Positions 16,781 to 25,151 of a stretch of DNA of 64,000 bases are shown in pieces. This DNA comes from Phocoenobacter atlanticus subsp. cyclopteri (lineage in GTDB: Bacteria; Pseudomonadota; Gammaproteobacteria; Enterobacterales; Pasteurellaceae). The notes below the pieces were generated by a model. The model worked only from the letters and a program-made list of their open reading frames with translations. It searched no databases and was not told the DNA's origin. Where the stretch lies: contig NZ_CP074346.1 in NCBI RefSeq assembly GCF_018343795.1, positions 1-64,000 of the forward strand, in the 5' to 3' direction. The number at the start of each line of letters is the position of its first letter. Position 1 is the first letter of the stretch. The translations under genes and the position numbers were made by a program.

Positions 16781-18607
16781 ATGGCATATTTACAAGAAAT
16801 TTATCAAATATTAAGTGATAAAAATTACCACAGTGCGAAGGAAATTGGAGTTCAATTGGGCATTTGTGATCGTAGTGTTCGTAATAAAATGGCAGATCTC
16901 GCCTCTATTTTAGAAAACTATCCATTAGAAATTATTGCAAAACCACGTAAAGGATATTGCTTAAACGGAAACTTGGTTAAACCATCTCTACTGTTTTCTA
17001 CACTAAATTCATCACTCAATATCAATGAAAATCGCCGTGCTAAATTATTGGCTCTACTATTAAGTGCAGAAGGGTTTTATAAACTAGAGGATTTTGCAAC
17101 TCAAATTTTTGTCAGTGAAAAAACACTTTCTCGCTATCTCCCTAGTATTGAGCAACAAATTAACCAACATCATCTTAAACTTGTTCGCCGTCCACATCAC
17201 GGTATTCAAATTCAAGGAAAAGAATTTGATCGCCGTAATTTAATGATTGATTTGGTGGTACGTGATTTACCTCTACGGCGTTTTGATGATTTTTTATTTC
17301 CTGAATCAGATCTTGTACCTATTTTTCAATTTATGAGAGAGCAAGGTATTAAAATTTCTGATTGGTGTTTTTCTAAACTGATTACCAGTATCTTAGTCTG
17401 TCTAAAACGTAGTGTTGCGGGTTTCACTTTAGATTCCATAGAAGTAGAAAAGTCTGCATTCTTTACTCAAAAACGTACGCTGATGGTCAAAATGTGTGAA
17501 AAGTTTTTTCCTGCTTATTTAAGTGATGCAGATTTAGATTTTATCACCTTAAACTTTTTAAGTTTGGAAGAAATGTCCTTTGCTCATTTAGAAAAGAATC
17601 CACAAATAGAATGGCTTATTGAGGAAATTCTACACTATTTACAAACCGCTTATCCTTTGAAATTAAGTAATAAAGAGAAACTTTATCAAAATCTATATAT
17701 TCATTTATCTAGTCTAATTATTCGTTTACGCTTTTATTTACCATTATATAACCCATTCTTGGGTGAAATTAAGCAAAAAAGACCTCTAGAATTTGGTGCT
17801 GCTCGTTTGGGTGCAAATATTATTGAGCGTCATTATGGCAAAAAGTTAAGTGAAGAGGAGATTGGTTATCTAGCGGTAATTTTATCAATGGCACATCAAG
17901 AAGTCACCACAAAACGCTTACTGATTGCTTGCCCTGCTGGACGCTCTCTCTCCAAGTTTTTAGCTCATCAATTTAATAATATTTTTGATAATGCCATTAT
18001 TGAGCATTGCTCTATAGCGGAGCTTTTAACAAGAGATTTAACGGAAATAGATACTGTATTTTCTTTGGTAGAAATAGAGCAACCTTTAAGTAAAAAGGTG
18101 CATAAAATTAATTATTTTTTAGATAATAAAGAAATTGAGAAAATTCGTTCTTGGGTTTACGGCAATATAAATTGGCGTGAAATTTTACCTCCGCAACTCT
18201 TTTTTTCATTTGATAAGCCCATTAAAAAAGAACAAATTATAGAGAGTGTGAGCCAAGTAATGAGTCAATACTGTGGTGTACCACAAAATATCAAAGAGAA
18301 GTTTTTAGAGCGAGAACAGTTAGGAATGACTGAACTTTGCCCTGATATTGCCATTCCTCATTTAATGAAACCTCTATCTGGTGTTAATTTATTAGCATTA
18401 GTTCAGCTAAAAAAGCCTGTCGTATGGAATGACAATGCGGTACGCATTATTTTTTTCCTATTGTTAAACAATGAAGAAAATAGTAACGAACCAATTTTTA
18501 AGATTTTTGGGGAATTGACCAACGATCGAGCAATGATTGATGCAGTCTGTTCCACACATAACTATGAAGATGTCATTCATTTATTAGAAACTTTTGAAAA
18601 TATTTAG
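16781..18607 (+). CDS. PRD-domain transcriptional regulator with PTS EIIB- and EIIA-like domains (BglG/LicR-type activator)
   Basis: This 608-residue protein is a multidomain activator of PTS operons. In order: an N-terminal helix-turn-helix (about residues 10-60), a second one (about 95-125, FVSEKTLSRYLPSIEQQ), two PTS regulation domains (about 175-375), an EIIB-like domain with Cys384 in LLIACPAGRS, and an EIIA fructose/mannitol-type domain with His527 in CPDIAIPH. Phosphorylation of these residues by PTS proteins is the known control route in the family. The second PRD ends GYLAVILSMAHQE, where most members have a histidine one turn earlier, so its phosphate control may be altered. It is the first gene of the operon. 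Confidence 0.88.
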   Translation: MAYLQEIYQILSDKNYHSAKEIGVQLGICDRSVRNKMADLASILENYPLEIIAKPRKGYCLNGNLVKPSLLFSTLNSSLNINENRRAKLLALLLSAEGFYKLEDFATQIFVSEKTLSRYLPSIEQQINQHHLKLVRRPHHGIQIQGKEFDRRNLMIDLVVRDLPLRRFDDFLFPESDLVPIFQFMREQGIKISDWCFSKLITSILVCLKRSVAGFTLDSIEVEKSAFFTQKRTLMVKMCEKFFPAYLSDADLDFITLNFLSLEEMSFAHLEKNPQIEWLIEEILHYLQTAYPLKLSNKEKLYQNLYIHLSSLIIRLRFYLPLYNPFLGEIKQKRPLEFGAARLGANIIERHYGKKLSEEEIGYLAVILSMAHQEVTTKRLLIACPAGRSLSKFLAHQFNNIFDNAIIEHCSIAELLTRDLTEIDTVFSLVEIEQPLSKKVHKINYFLDNKEIEKIRSWVYGNINWREILPPQLFFSFDKPIKKEQIIESVSQVMSQYCGVPQNIKEKFLEREQLGMTELCPDIAIPHLMKPLSGVNLLALVQLKKPVVWNDNAVRIIFFLLLNNEENSNEPIFKIFGELTNDRAMIDAVCSTHNYEDVIHLLETFENI

Positions 18608-18615
18608 GAGTAACA

Positions 18616-18954
18616 ATGCAATATGAAGAATTATCAGAATTAGCAATGGAAATTATTGTTAATGCAGGTGCAGCAAAATCCAGTGCAATGGAAGCCATTC
18701 AGGCAGCAAAACAAGAAAATTTTACTACTGCTAACGAGCATTTAAAATCAGCAAGTCAATTTTATTGTGAAGCACATAAAGCACAAACTGCACTGATTCG
18801 TCTTGAAGCTCAACAAGCTGAAAAAAATAAGCAATTAATTGTACCTTTAATGATGGTTCACGCTCAAGATCATTTAACAATGGCATTAATGACACAAGAT
18901 TTTGCACGTGAATTGATAGATTTATATCACAAACTGGAGGAAAAAAATGACTAA
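18616..18954 (+). CDS. PTS lactose/cellobiose-family EIIA component
   Basis: This 112-residue, all-helical protein carries phosphate from HPr to EIIB. It matches the lactose/cellobiose EIIA family (ChbA/CelC/LacF-like): ELAMEIIVNAGAAKSSAMEAIQAA near the start and VHAQDHLTMAL, whose first histidine (His82) is the probable phosphorylation site. It starts nine bases after the regulator and overlaps the EIIB start by eight bases. Confidence 0.93.
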   Translation: MQYEELSELAMEIIVNAGAAKSSAMEAIQAAKQENFTTANEHLKSASQFYCEAHKAQTALIRLEAQQAEKNKQLIVPLMMVHAQDHLTMALMTQDFARELIDLYHKLEEKND

Positions 18955-19252
18955 TATTTTACTAATTTGTACCGCTGGAATGTCTACTTCAGCATTGGTT
19001 GAAAAAATGAAAAAAGCTGTAACGGCTCGTAATTTAGATATCCAAATTCAGGCGATTGCTGAATCAACCGCTGAAGACTTTGTAGGAAAAGCTGATGTTG
19101 TATTGCTGGGTCCACAAATTAAATATCTTGTACCCAAAATGACTGAAATGTTTAACCCAACCCCTGTTTCACCTATCAATATGGTTGATTATGGAATGAT
19201 GAATGGTGAAAAAGTATTAGATAGTGCATTAGCACTACTGGAGGAAAAATGA
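18947..19252 (+). CDS. PTS lactose/cellobiose-family EIIB component
   Basis: This 101-residue protein takes phosphate from EIIA and passes it to the sugar during transport. The catalytic cysteine is Cys8 in ILLICTAGMSTSALV, the signature of the cellobiose/lactose EIIB family. The DVVLLGPQIKYL segment (about residues 53-64) is also conserved. It overlaps EIIA and the next gene by a few bases, indicating tight coupling. Confidence 0.94.
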   Translation: MTNILLICTAGMSTSALVEKMKKAVTARNLDIQIQAIAESTAEDFVGKADVVLLGPQIKYLVPKMTEMFNPTPVSPINMVDYGMMNGEKVLDSALALLEEK

Positions 19253-20109
19253 AACGTTTTTTAAGTCTTGATCCTCAACAAATGGCATATTTATCACCAG
19301 AGGATCTTTTTACATCTTTAAAGTTAAGTGAAGGACGTATTGTGGTGAGTGAAATGTTAGCCACTCACGCTTTGATTCCTGATTGTACTAATGCTGAAAT
19401 TGCACGTGCTTTTGCAGCAGATCTAATGTTACTTAATTTACTTGATGTCACAAATCCTAAGGTGAAAAATTTACCCTTATCTTCATCACCTATTTCGGAT
19501 TTAAAAAAACTTTGTCCACGTCCTTTTGGTGTGAATTTAGAACCATCAGAATTGGTTGAAGCAGGAAGAATGGCGAGTTCTCAAAATTTTATGCTGGCTC
19601 AACAATTAGGTTTTGATTTTGTATCCATCACAGGAAACCCTGCTACAGGTGTCAGTCTTGAAGGTATTATTCAGGCAGTGAAAGTAGCCAAACAACATTT
19701 TCAAGGACTGGTTTTTGCAGGCAAAATGCACGGAGCTGGGGAAATAGAAGATCTGTGTGATACTTCAGGAATTGAACAACTACTTGATGCAGGAACAGAT
19801 GTTGTAATGTTACCTGCACCTTACACTGTACCAGCCTCAACGCCTGAGTGTGCAAGAGAAGCAGTTAGTCTTATTCATAAAAAAGGAAAAATGGCAATGG
19901 CAACTATTGGTACAAGCCAAGAAACAGCAAACCAAGCGACTATTGCTCAGATTGCACTGGCTTCTAAAAGTGCTGGTTTTGATTTATACCATATTGGTGA
20001 TGCAGGTGTAGGAGGAATTGCACCACCTGAAAATATTCAAATTCTATCTGATACTATTCGAGGTAATCGTCATAGTCTAAAAATGATGGCTACTTCAATT
20101 AACCGATAA
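19249..20109 (+). CDS. DUF7916 family protein of PTS operons, probable TIM-barrel fold, function unknown
   Basis: This 286-residue protein belongs to an uncharacterised group often found beside cellobiose-type PTS genes and sometimes misnamed haloacid dehalogenase-like. Alternating strand and helix segments (FDFVSITGNPATGVS, GLVFAGKMHGAGE, GTDVVMLPAPYTVP, KMAMATIGTSQE, GFDLYHIGDAGVGG) look like a barrel with loops at the strand ends carrying glycines and a phosphate-binding-like GDAGVGG. It overlaps EIIB by four bases. Its position suggests a role in processing the imported phosphosugar, but no reaction can be assigned. Confidence 0.65.
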   Translation: MKRFLSLDPQQMAYLSPEDLFTSLKLSEGRIVVSEMLATHALIPDCTNAEIARAFAADLMLLNLLDVTNPKVKNLPLSSSPISDLKKLCPRPFGVNLEPSELVEAGRMASSQNFMLAQQLGFDFVSITGNPATGVSLEGIIQAVKVAKQHFQGLVFAGKMHGAGEIEDLCDTSGIEQLLDAGTDVVMLPAPYTVPASTPECAREAVSLIHKKGKMAMATIGTSQETANQATIAQIALASKSAGFDLYHIGDAGVGGIAPPENIQILSDTIRGNRHSLKMMATSINR

Positions 20110-20128
20110 TGTAATTAAGGCGTTTCAA

Positions 20129-21445
20129 ATGAATAAATTCATTAATTTTATGGAGCGTTATTTTGTTCCTTTTGCAGTCAAAATTTCTACTCAACGCCAT
20201 TTAGTTGTCATTCGTGATAGCTTTATTGATATTTTACCTATTACGATGGTAGGTTCAATCGCAGTACTTTTAAATGTATTTTTCCGTGACTTACCTCGTA
20301 ATTATGGTTACCCTGAATTTGCTGATGCAATGACACCACTTATTAACATCAACGGCATTTTTTGGTTTGGATCTATTGCAATTCTAAGTTTAGTATTTGT
20401 ATTCGCATTAGGCTATAATTTAGCCAATAGTTACAAAACGAATGCCATTGCAGGTGGATTAGTTGCCTTTGCATCTTTTATTATGTTTTTACCACAAAGT
20501 GCCAATTTTACGACTACTATTGATGGAACAGCACACAATATCTCCGAATGGGGTTACTTAGCGGTAAATTACTTGGGAGCAAAAGGGATCTTCCCAGCAA
20601 TGGTTATTGGTTTCTTTTCTACTATTATTTATAGTAAATTGATGTTACGTAATATTACGATTAAATTACCTGATTCTGTACCACCATCAGTGAGCAAAGC
20701 CTTCTCTGCAATTATTCCTGGAACAATTGCCATTTATGCGAGTGCAACGGTTTCTTATTTAGTGACACAATACACAGGACAATCCTTACACGATGTCATC
20801 AATACCTATATCGCAATGCCACTTCTTGGATTATCACAAGGGCTATTCTCTGTATTAGTATTAGCATTTTTAACACAGTTATTCTGGTTCTTTGGCTTAC
20901 ACGGACATAATGTATTAGCACCTATTTTTGATGGTATTTATCAACCAGCATTGCTTGCAAACGTAGAGCATATTGCTTTAGGTGGAACTGTCGAAACCTT
21001 ACCTTACTTATGGACTCGTGGTTCATTTGATGCTTATCTACAAATGGGCGGGAGTGGAATTACGATTGGTTTGATTATTTCAATTTTACTTTTCTCTAAA
21101 CGAGAAGAAAGCCGTGCTGTAGCAAAATTAGGTACACCAATGGCTATTTTTAATATCAATGAGCCAATTATTTTTGGAATGCCTATTGTATTAAACCCAT
21201 TGTATTTAATACCTTTCATTCTTGCTCCAATGGTTGCTGCCATAATTGGTTATACTGCAACTGTGATGGGTATTGTGCCACCTGTTTTCGTACAAGTTCC
21301 TTGGGTATTACCTCCAGGAATATTTGCATTCTTTGCAACAGGCGGATCATTTGCAGCCGCATTAGTGAGCTTATTTAACGTATTTGTTTCATTCTTAATT
21401 TGGACACCATTTGTATTAATTGCAAATAAAATTAAAAGTGAATAA
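20129..21445 (+). CDS. PTS lactose/cellobiose-family EIIC permease
   Basis: This 438-residue membrane protein is the sugar channel of the system, with about ten membrane segments. Family landmarks are MERYFVPFAVKISTQRHLVVIRDSF near the start, QLFWFFGLHGHNVLAPI in the middle and FNINEPIIFGMPIVLNP, whose NEPI(I/V)FG motif is the conserved substrate-site region. Together with EIIA (18616) and EIIB (18947) it makes a complete cellobiose/beta-glucoside-type EII. Confidence 0.94.
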   Translation: MNKFINFMERYFVPFAVKISTQRHLVVIRDSFIDILPITMVGSIAVLLNVFFRDLPRNYGYPEFADAMTPLININGIFWFGSIAILSLVFVFALGYNLANSYKTNAIAGGLVAFASFIMFLPQSANFTTTIDGTAHNISEWGYLAVNYLGAKGIFPAMVIGFFSTIIYSKLMLRNITIKLPDSVPPSVSKAFSAIIPGTIAIYASATVSYLVTQYTGQSLHDVINTYIAMPLLGLSQGLFSVLVLAFLTQLFWFFGLHGHNVLAPIFDGIYQPALLANVEHIALGGTVETLPYLWTRGSFDAYLQMGGSGITIGLIISILLFSKREESRAVAKLGTPMAIFNINEPIIFGMPIVLNPLYLIPFILAPMVAAIIGYTATVMGIVPPVFVQVPWVLPPGIFAFFATGGSFAAALVSLFNVFVSFLIWTPFVLIANKIKSE

Positions 21446-21496
21446 TCTAAAAGGGGCATATGCCCCTTTATTGCCTTTATTAGACAGGGAGAGAAT

Positions 21497-21640
21497 ATGA
21501 AATCTTGGAGTTTATTTGTTGTTACACTCGGCACAATCCTTATTGTTACTTACCCAATCACGCATTCTATGGGTAATTTATATTTCGGTGGTGGATTAGT
21601 TGGATTCGGTGCAATAGGTTTATTTTTAGGGAGAAAATAA
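21497..21640 (+). CDS. 47-residue small membrane protein in the PTS operon
   Basis: A short frame after the EIIC gene encodes MKSWSLFVVTLGTILIVTYP followed by ITHSMGNLYF and a glycine-rich second hydrophobic stretch, ending LFLGRK. It has two likely membrane segments. A ribosome site, GGGAGAG, precedes the ATG, and the stop overlaps the next start as TAATG, the usual sign of a translated, coupled gene. I do not recognise a family. It fills an otherwise unexplained gap between EIIC and DUF3284. Confidence 0.7.
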   Translation: MKSWSLFVVTLGTILIVTYPITHSMGNLYFGGGLVGFGAIGLFLGRK

Positions 21641-22050
21641 TGCAAGCAGATTATCATTTGGCGGTATCAGATCAACAATTATATGACTTTCTTATTGAAA
21701 ATTTTTGCCGAGAGGTTGGTGTACAAGCGGTTACTTTTGGACAAGAATTTACACAAAAAATAGGAAAGAAAGCGGATCAATCCTATCGTGTTATCGTTAA
21801 AAATTATCAACCCAATCAGCAATTTACTCTCGAATATTATACTAATCTAGGCAGAAATATTGTGGATTATCAAATTAGTCCTACCGATAATGGGGTATGT
21901 GTACATTACAGTGAAGAATACCATACAGATAAATTCCTTTATAAAACAAACTATTGGCTTATTGGTTGGATTTGGCAGTGGTTTTTCTTACGCAAAAAGC
22001 GCCGTTTATTTAAACAAATTGAACAACATATTTTACAGGAGCAAAAATGA
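21640..22050 (+). CDS. DUF3284 domain protein
   Basis: This 136-residue protein resembles the DUF3284 group, which occurs next to phospho-beta-glucosidase and PTS genes, mainly in Firmicutes. It has an N-terminal alpha/beta domain like a START/polyketide-cyclase fold (QADYHLAVSDQQLYDFLIEN through VHYSEEYHTDK) and one hydrophobic, basic C-terminal segment (YWLIGWIWQWFFLRKKRR) that may touch the membrane. Its role is unknown. It overlaps the 47-residue gene (TAATG) and the glycosidase (ATGA). An uptake signal, ACAAGCGGT, lies inside at 21723. Confidence 0.7.
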   Translation: MQADYHLAVSDQQLYDFLIENFCREVGVQAVTFGQEFTQKIGKKADQSYRVIVKNYQPNQQFTLEYYTNLGRNIVDYQISPTDNGVCVHYSEEYHTDKFLYKTNYWLIGWIWQWFFLRKKRRLFKQIEQHILQEQK

Positions 22051-23429
22051 TACATTTTCCACCCAACTTTTTTTGGGGATCATCAACTTCGGCTGAACAA
22101 AGTGAAGGGCGACTTCCCAATGATGGCAAAGGCAAAACAACTTGGGATTATTTTTTTCAAACAGAGCCCTATAAATTTTTTGATGGTATTGGTACAGAAC
22201 ATACCTCTCAAGTGTTACGCTATTTTAAAGATGATATTACACTTTTAAAACAAACAGGACACAACGCCTTTCGTACCAGTATTTCGTGGGCAAGGCTGAT
22301 CCCTGAAGGCGAAGGAAAAATAAATGAACAAGCCGTAACATTCTACCGCACCTATTTTACCGCCCTTAAAGAAGCTGGCATTGAACCGATGGTTAATTTA
22401 TCTCATTTTGATATTCCTTTAGTTATCCAAGACAAATATGATGGCTTTGTAGGACGTGAAACCGTTAATGCTTTTGTACAATATGCTAAAACCTGTTTTG
22501 AGCTTTTTGGAGATATTGTCAAATATTGGTTTTCATTCAATGAACCTATTGTGTCTGTGGAGTGTGGTTACTTACTACAATATCATTATCCACTAGAAGT
22601 TAATCCTAAAAAAGCAGTACAGGTTGCTTTTAATATGGCACTAGCGAGTGCGAAAGTGGTTAAAATCTATCACGAATTAGAACAAGGGGGAAAAATTGGG
22701 ATTATTTTAAATTTAACTCCAGCTTACCCACGTTCTAACCACCCAGCAGATCTTGAAGCGGCAAGAATTGCAGAACTTTTTGCAACACAATCATTTTTAG
22801 ATCCTGCGGTAAAAGGGTGCTATCCAGCAGAATTAGTAGAATTAATCAAAAAACACGATTTACTCCCTGATTACACAGATGATGATCTCATCATTATCAA
22901 AGAGAATACTGTCGATTTTTTAGGTATTAACTACTATCAACCCTTGCGAGTGTCTGCACCTGTTAAAATGCCAAATCCAAATGCTCCTTTTATGCCATCT
23001 TATTATTATGATCACTATGCAATGCCTGCACGAAGAATGAACCCACATCGAGGCTGGGAGATTTACCCTAAAGGTTTATTTTATATTGCTGAAAATTTAC
23101 GCAAGAACTACGGTAATATTGAATGGATTGTGGCAGAAAATGGAATGGGTGTAGCAAATGAAATGCAGTTTTGTGATACAAATGGTCAAATTTGTGATGA
23201 CTATCGTATTGAATTTTTTAGTGAACATTTACAATGGTTGCATAAAGCGATTGAGCGAGGCGCCAATTGTCAAGGCTATTTAGTTTGGACAAGTATTGAT
23301 TGCTGGTCTTGGTTAAATGCCTACAAAAACCGCTATGGTTTGATTGCACTTGATTACACTACTGGTAAAAGAACCATTAAAAAATCAGGACGATGGTTTG
23401 CTGAAGTTGCAAAAAATAATGGGTTTTAA
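22047..23429 (+). CDS. 6-phospho-beta-glucosidase, glycoside hydrolase family 1
   Basis: This 460-residue cytoplasmic enzyme cleaves phosphorylated beta-glucosides such as cellobiose-6-phosphate delivered by the PTS. GH1 landmarks are FFWGSSTSAEQSEG at the start, the acid/base glutamate Glu166 in WFSFNEPI, and the nucleophile Glu364 in IVAENGMG. GYLVWTSIDCWSWLNAYKNRYGLI near the end is the typical GH1 region that holds the phosphate-site residues. It overlaps DUF3284 by four bases and is the last gene of the operon. Confidence 0.93.
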   Translation: MIHFPPNFFWGSSTSAEQSEGRLPNDGKGKTTWDYFFQTEPYKFFDGIGTEHTSQVLRYFKDDITLLKQTGHNAFRTSISWARLIPEGEGKINEQAVTFYRTYFTALKEAGIEPMVNLSHFDIPLVIQDKYDGFVGRETVNAFVQYAKTCFELFGDIVKYWFSFNEPIVSVECGYLLQYHYPLEVNPKKAVQVAFNMALASAKVVKIYHELEQGGKIGIILNLTPAYPRSNHPADLEAARIAELFATQSFLDPAVKGCYPAELVELIKKHDLLPDYTDDDLIIIKENTVDFLGINYYQPLRVSAPVKMPNPNAPFMPSYYYDHYAMPARRMNPHRGWEIYPKGLFYIAENLRKNYGNIEWIVAENGMGVANEMQFCDTNGQICDDYRIEFFSEHLQWLHKAIERGANCQGYLVWTSIDCWSWLNAYKNRYGLIALDYTTGKRTIKKSGRWFAEVAKNNGF

Positions 23430-23545
23430 AAAACAACAAGAGTAAGAGTAATAGAACTTTAAAAGCTTATAGAAGTAAAGGATAATAAATCTTTCTATTT
23501 TATGGGTAGTTCAAGCTCTATACTCTTGTATACAGAAATTTTTAT

Positions 23546-24100
23546 TTATTCCACTTCTTCCAACTCATCCGCCATAGCACTCAAGGCGTCGCGAGTGAGT
23601 TGGGCGAGGGCTTTGTAAAAACTTGTATCAAAAGCCTCGACTTTACCTAAAAACTTGCTGGCACAAGGGAGTAAAAAACGTTGAAAAAGATCTTTTTGGG
23701 CTTCAACGGAATCAAGATTATCTTCAATCCAAGAGGCAGTTAAAAGTAGTAATGCGACGTGATCAGGATTTTCTAATACTGGCATTCCTCGTTGTTGGCG
23801 GAAAACTATAAAATCTTGAATATTGATATCATAGCTAGATATAGCGGTATCAATATTACCATTTTTTGCAAAAAGTTTGTTATAACTGACCGCTAGTTCA
23901 GTAGGGTTAGCGAGTTTTTCTATCGTATCTAAGGCTTTGTCACTTTGAGTGTCAAGGCTTAATGCCCAATCTGAGCGTAAGTTACCCTGTTTTAACCATT
24001 CAAATAATTCACTTAAAATGGGATCGGTGGGTTCGCGGTAAAAAAGATTGCCAAATAAACGGCATAGTAATGAAAAATCGTTAATGGTGGTTTCGCTCAT
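23546..24100 (-). CDS. TorD/DmsD-family molecular chaperone, YcdY-like
   Basis: This 184-residue helical protein belongs to the TorD family of redox-enzyme maturation chaperones. It resembles E. coli YcdY most: NDFSLLCRLFGNLFYREPTDP at the start, NPDHVALLLLTASWIED in the middle and LLPCASKFLGKVEAFDTSFY, then LAQLTRDALSAMADELEEVE. YcdY is thought to help a zinc protein, YcdX, rather than a molybdoenzyme. No ycdX or molybdoenzyme gene is in this window, so the client is unknown. It is divergent from nfo. Confidence 0.75.
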   Translation of the reverse strand: MSETTINDFSLLCRLFGNLFYREPTDPILSELFEWLKQGNLRSDWALSLDTQSDKALDTIEKLANPTELAVSYNKLFAKNGNIDTAISSYDINIQDFIVFRQQRGMPVLENPDHVALLLLTASWIEDNLDSVEAQKDLFQRFLLPCASKFLGKVEAFDTSFYKALAQLTRDALSAMADELEEVE

Positions 24101-24168
24101 AATACTTTAAAATGACCTATTAGAATTAAAAAAGACATTATACACAAGATAAAGATAAGGACAAAAAA

Positions 24169-25014
24169 ATGAAATATATTGGTGCTCACGTAAGTGCTGC
24201 TGGAGGAGTAGAAAATGCGGTGTTACGATCGGTTGAAATAGGGGCGAATGCTTTTGCATTATTTACGAAAAATCAACGTCAATGGAAAGCAGCACCACTT
24301 AAGGTAGAAAATATTGAAAAATTTAAACGTTTTTGTCAGGCACATCATTTTAATGCCGATCAAATTTTACCTCACGATAGTTATCTTATTAATTTAGGTA
24401 ATCCTGATACCGAGAACTTGGCTAAGTCTCGAGAAGCATTTATTGATGAAATGCAACGTTGTGATCAACTTGGTATTAAATTACTCAATTTTCATCCTGG
24501 TAGCCATTTAAATAAAATGTCTGAAAAAGACTGTTTAAGTCGTATTGCTGAATCCTTAAATATGGCAATTGCAACGGTGCCAAATGTCATTGCTGTCATA
24601 GAAAATACCGCAGGACAAGGTACAAATTTAGGTTGGCATTTTGATCATTTAGCTGAGATTATTGAACAAGTAGATGATAAAAGTCGAGTGGGAGTCTGTT
24701 TAGACACTTGTCATACATTTTCGGCAGGTTATGATATTTCTAGTTTTAAAGGTTGTGAACAAGTATTTACTGATTTTGAAAATAGTGTTGGTTTTCAATA
24801 TTTACGTGGAATGCACCTGAATGGTTCAAAAACAGCGTTAGGTAGCCGAGTGGATCGCCATCACTCATTGCAAGAAGGAACAATTGGCATCGATGTATTT
24901 AAATATATAATGAATGATAAGCGTTTTGATGATATTCCTTTAGTGTTAGAAACCATTAATCCTGATATTTGGGGCGAAGAAATTGCATTTTTGCGTTCAT
25001 TACAAGCTGCATAA
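24169..25014 (+). CDS. nfo: Endonuclease IV
   Basis: Nfo is a zinc-dependent AP endonuclease that repairs abasic sites and oxidised bases. The 281-residue TIM barrel shows the metal ligands in their usual motifs: [65 protein letters not shown] and LETINPDIW. Length is normal. It precedes recN, another DNA repair gene, but recN has its own LexA-controlled promoter. Confidence 0.97.
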   Translation: MKYIGAHVSAAGGVENAVLRSVEIGANAFALFTKNQRQWKAAPLKVENIEKFKRFCQAHHFNADQILPHDSYLINLGNPDTENLAKSREAFIDEMQRCDQLGIKLLNFHPGSHLNKMSEKDCLSRIAESLNMAIATVPNVIAVIENTAGQGTNLGWHFDHLAEIIEQVDDKSRVGVCLDTCHTFSAGYDISSFKGCEQVFTDFENSVGFQYLRGMHLNGSKTALGSRVDRHHSLQEGTIGIDVFKYIMNDKRFDDIPLVLETINPDIWGEEIAFLRSLQAA

Positions 25015-25052
25015 TAAGAGAATTAATATAAAACTCGTTTAGTATTAATATG

Positions 25053-25080
25053 TTGATAAAAAATTCACATTCTATATAAA
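25053..25080 (+). promoter_or_regulatory. recN promoter
   Basis: TTGATA (25053-25058) and TATAAA (25075-25080) are 16 bases apart. The first LexA box lies ten bases downstream, where it would cover the transcription start. Confidence 0.45.
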
Positions 25081-25090
25081 TTCTTCTTTA

Positions 25091-25127
25091 CTGTTTAAAA
25101 AAACAGTATTACTATATATCCATACAG
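25091..25127 (+). promoter_or_regulatory. Two LexA (SOS) boxes upstream of recN
   Basis: The first, CTGTTTAAAAAAACAG (25091-25106), is a perfect CTGT-N8-ACAG SOS box with symmetric TA flanks. The second, CTAT-N8-ACAG (25112-25127), has one mismatch. Paired LexA sites are known for recN in enterics, so SOS induction is very likely. Confidence 0.85.
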
Positions 25128-25151
25128 TGTTTTTTTATAGGGTGTTTTTGT

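Noticed and set aside
23437-23527. CAAGAGTA and TACTCTTG pair after the GH1 gene
   Set aside because: The two arms are about 75 bases apart with no further pairing and no T run. I treat it as chance.
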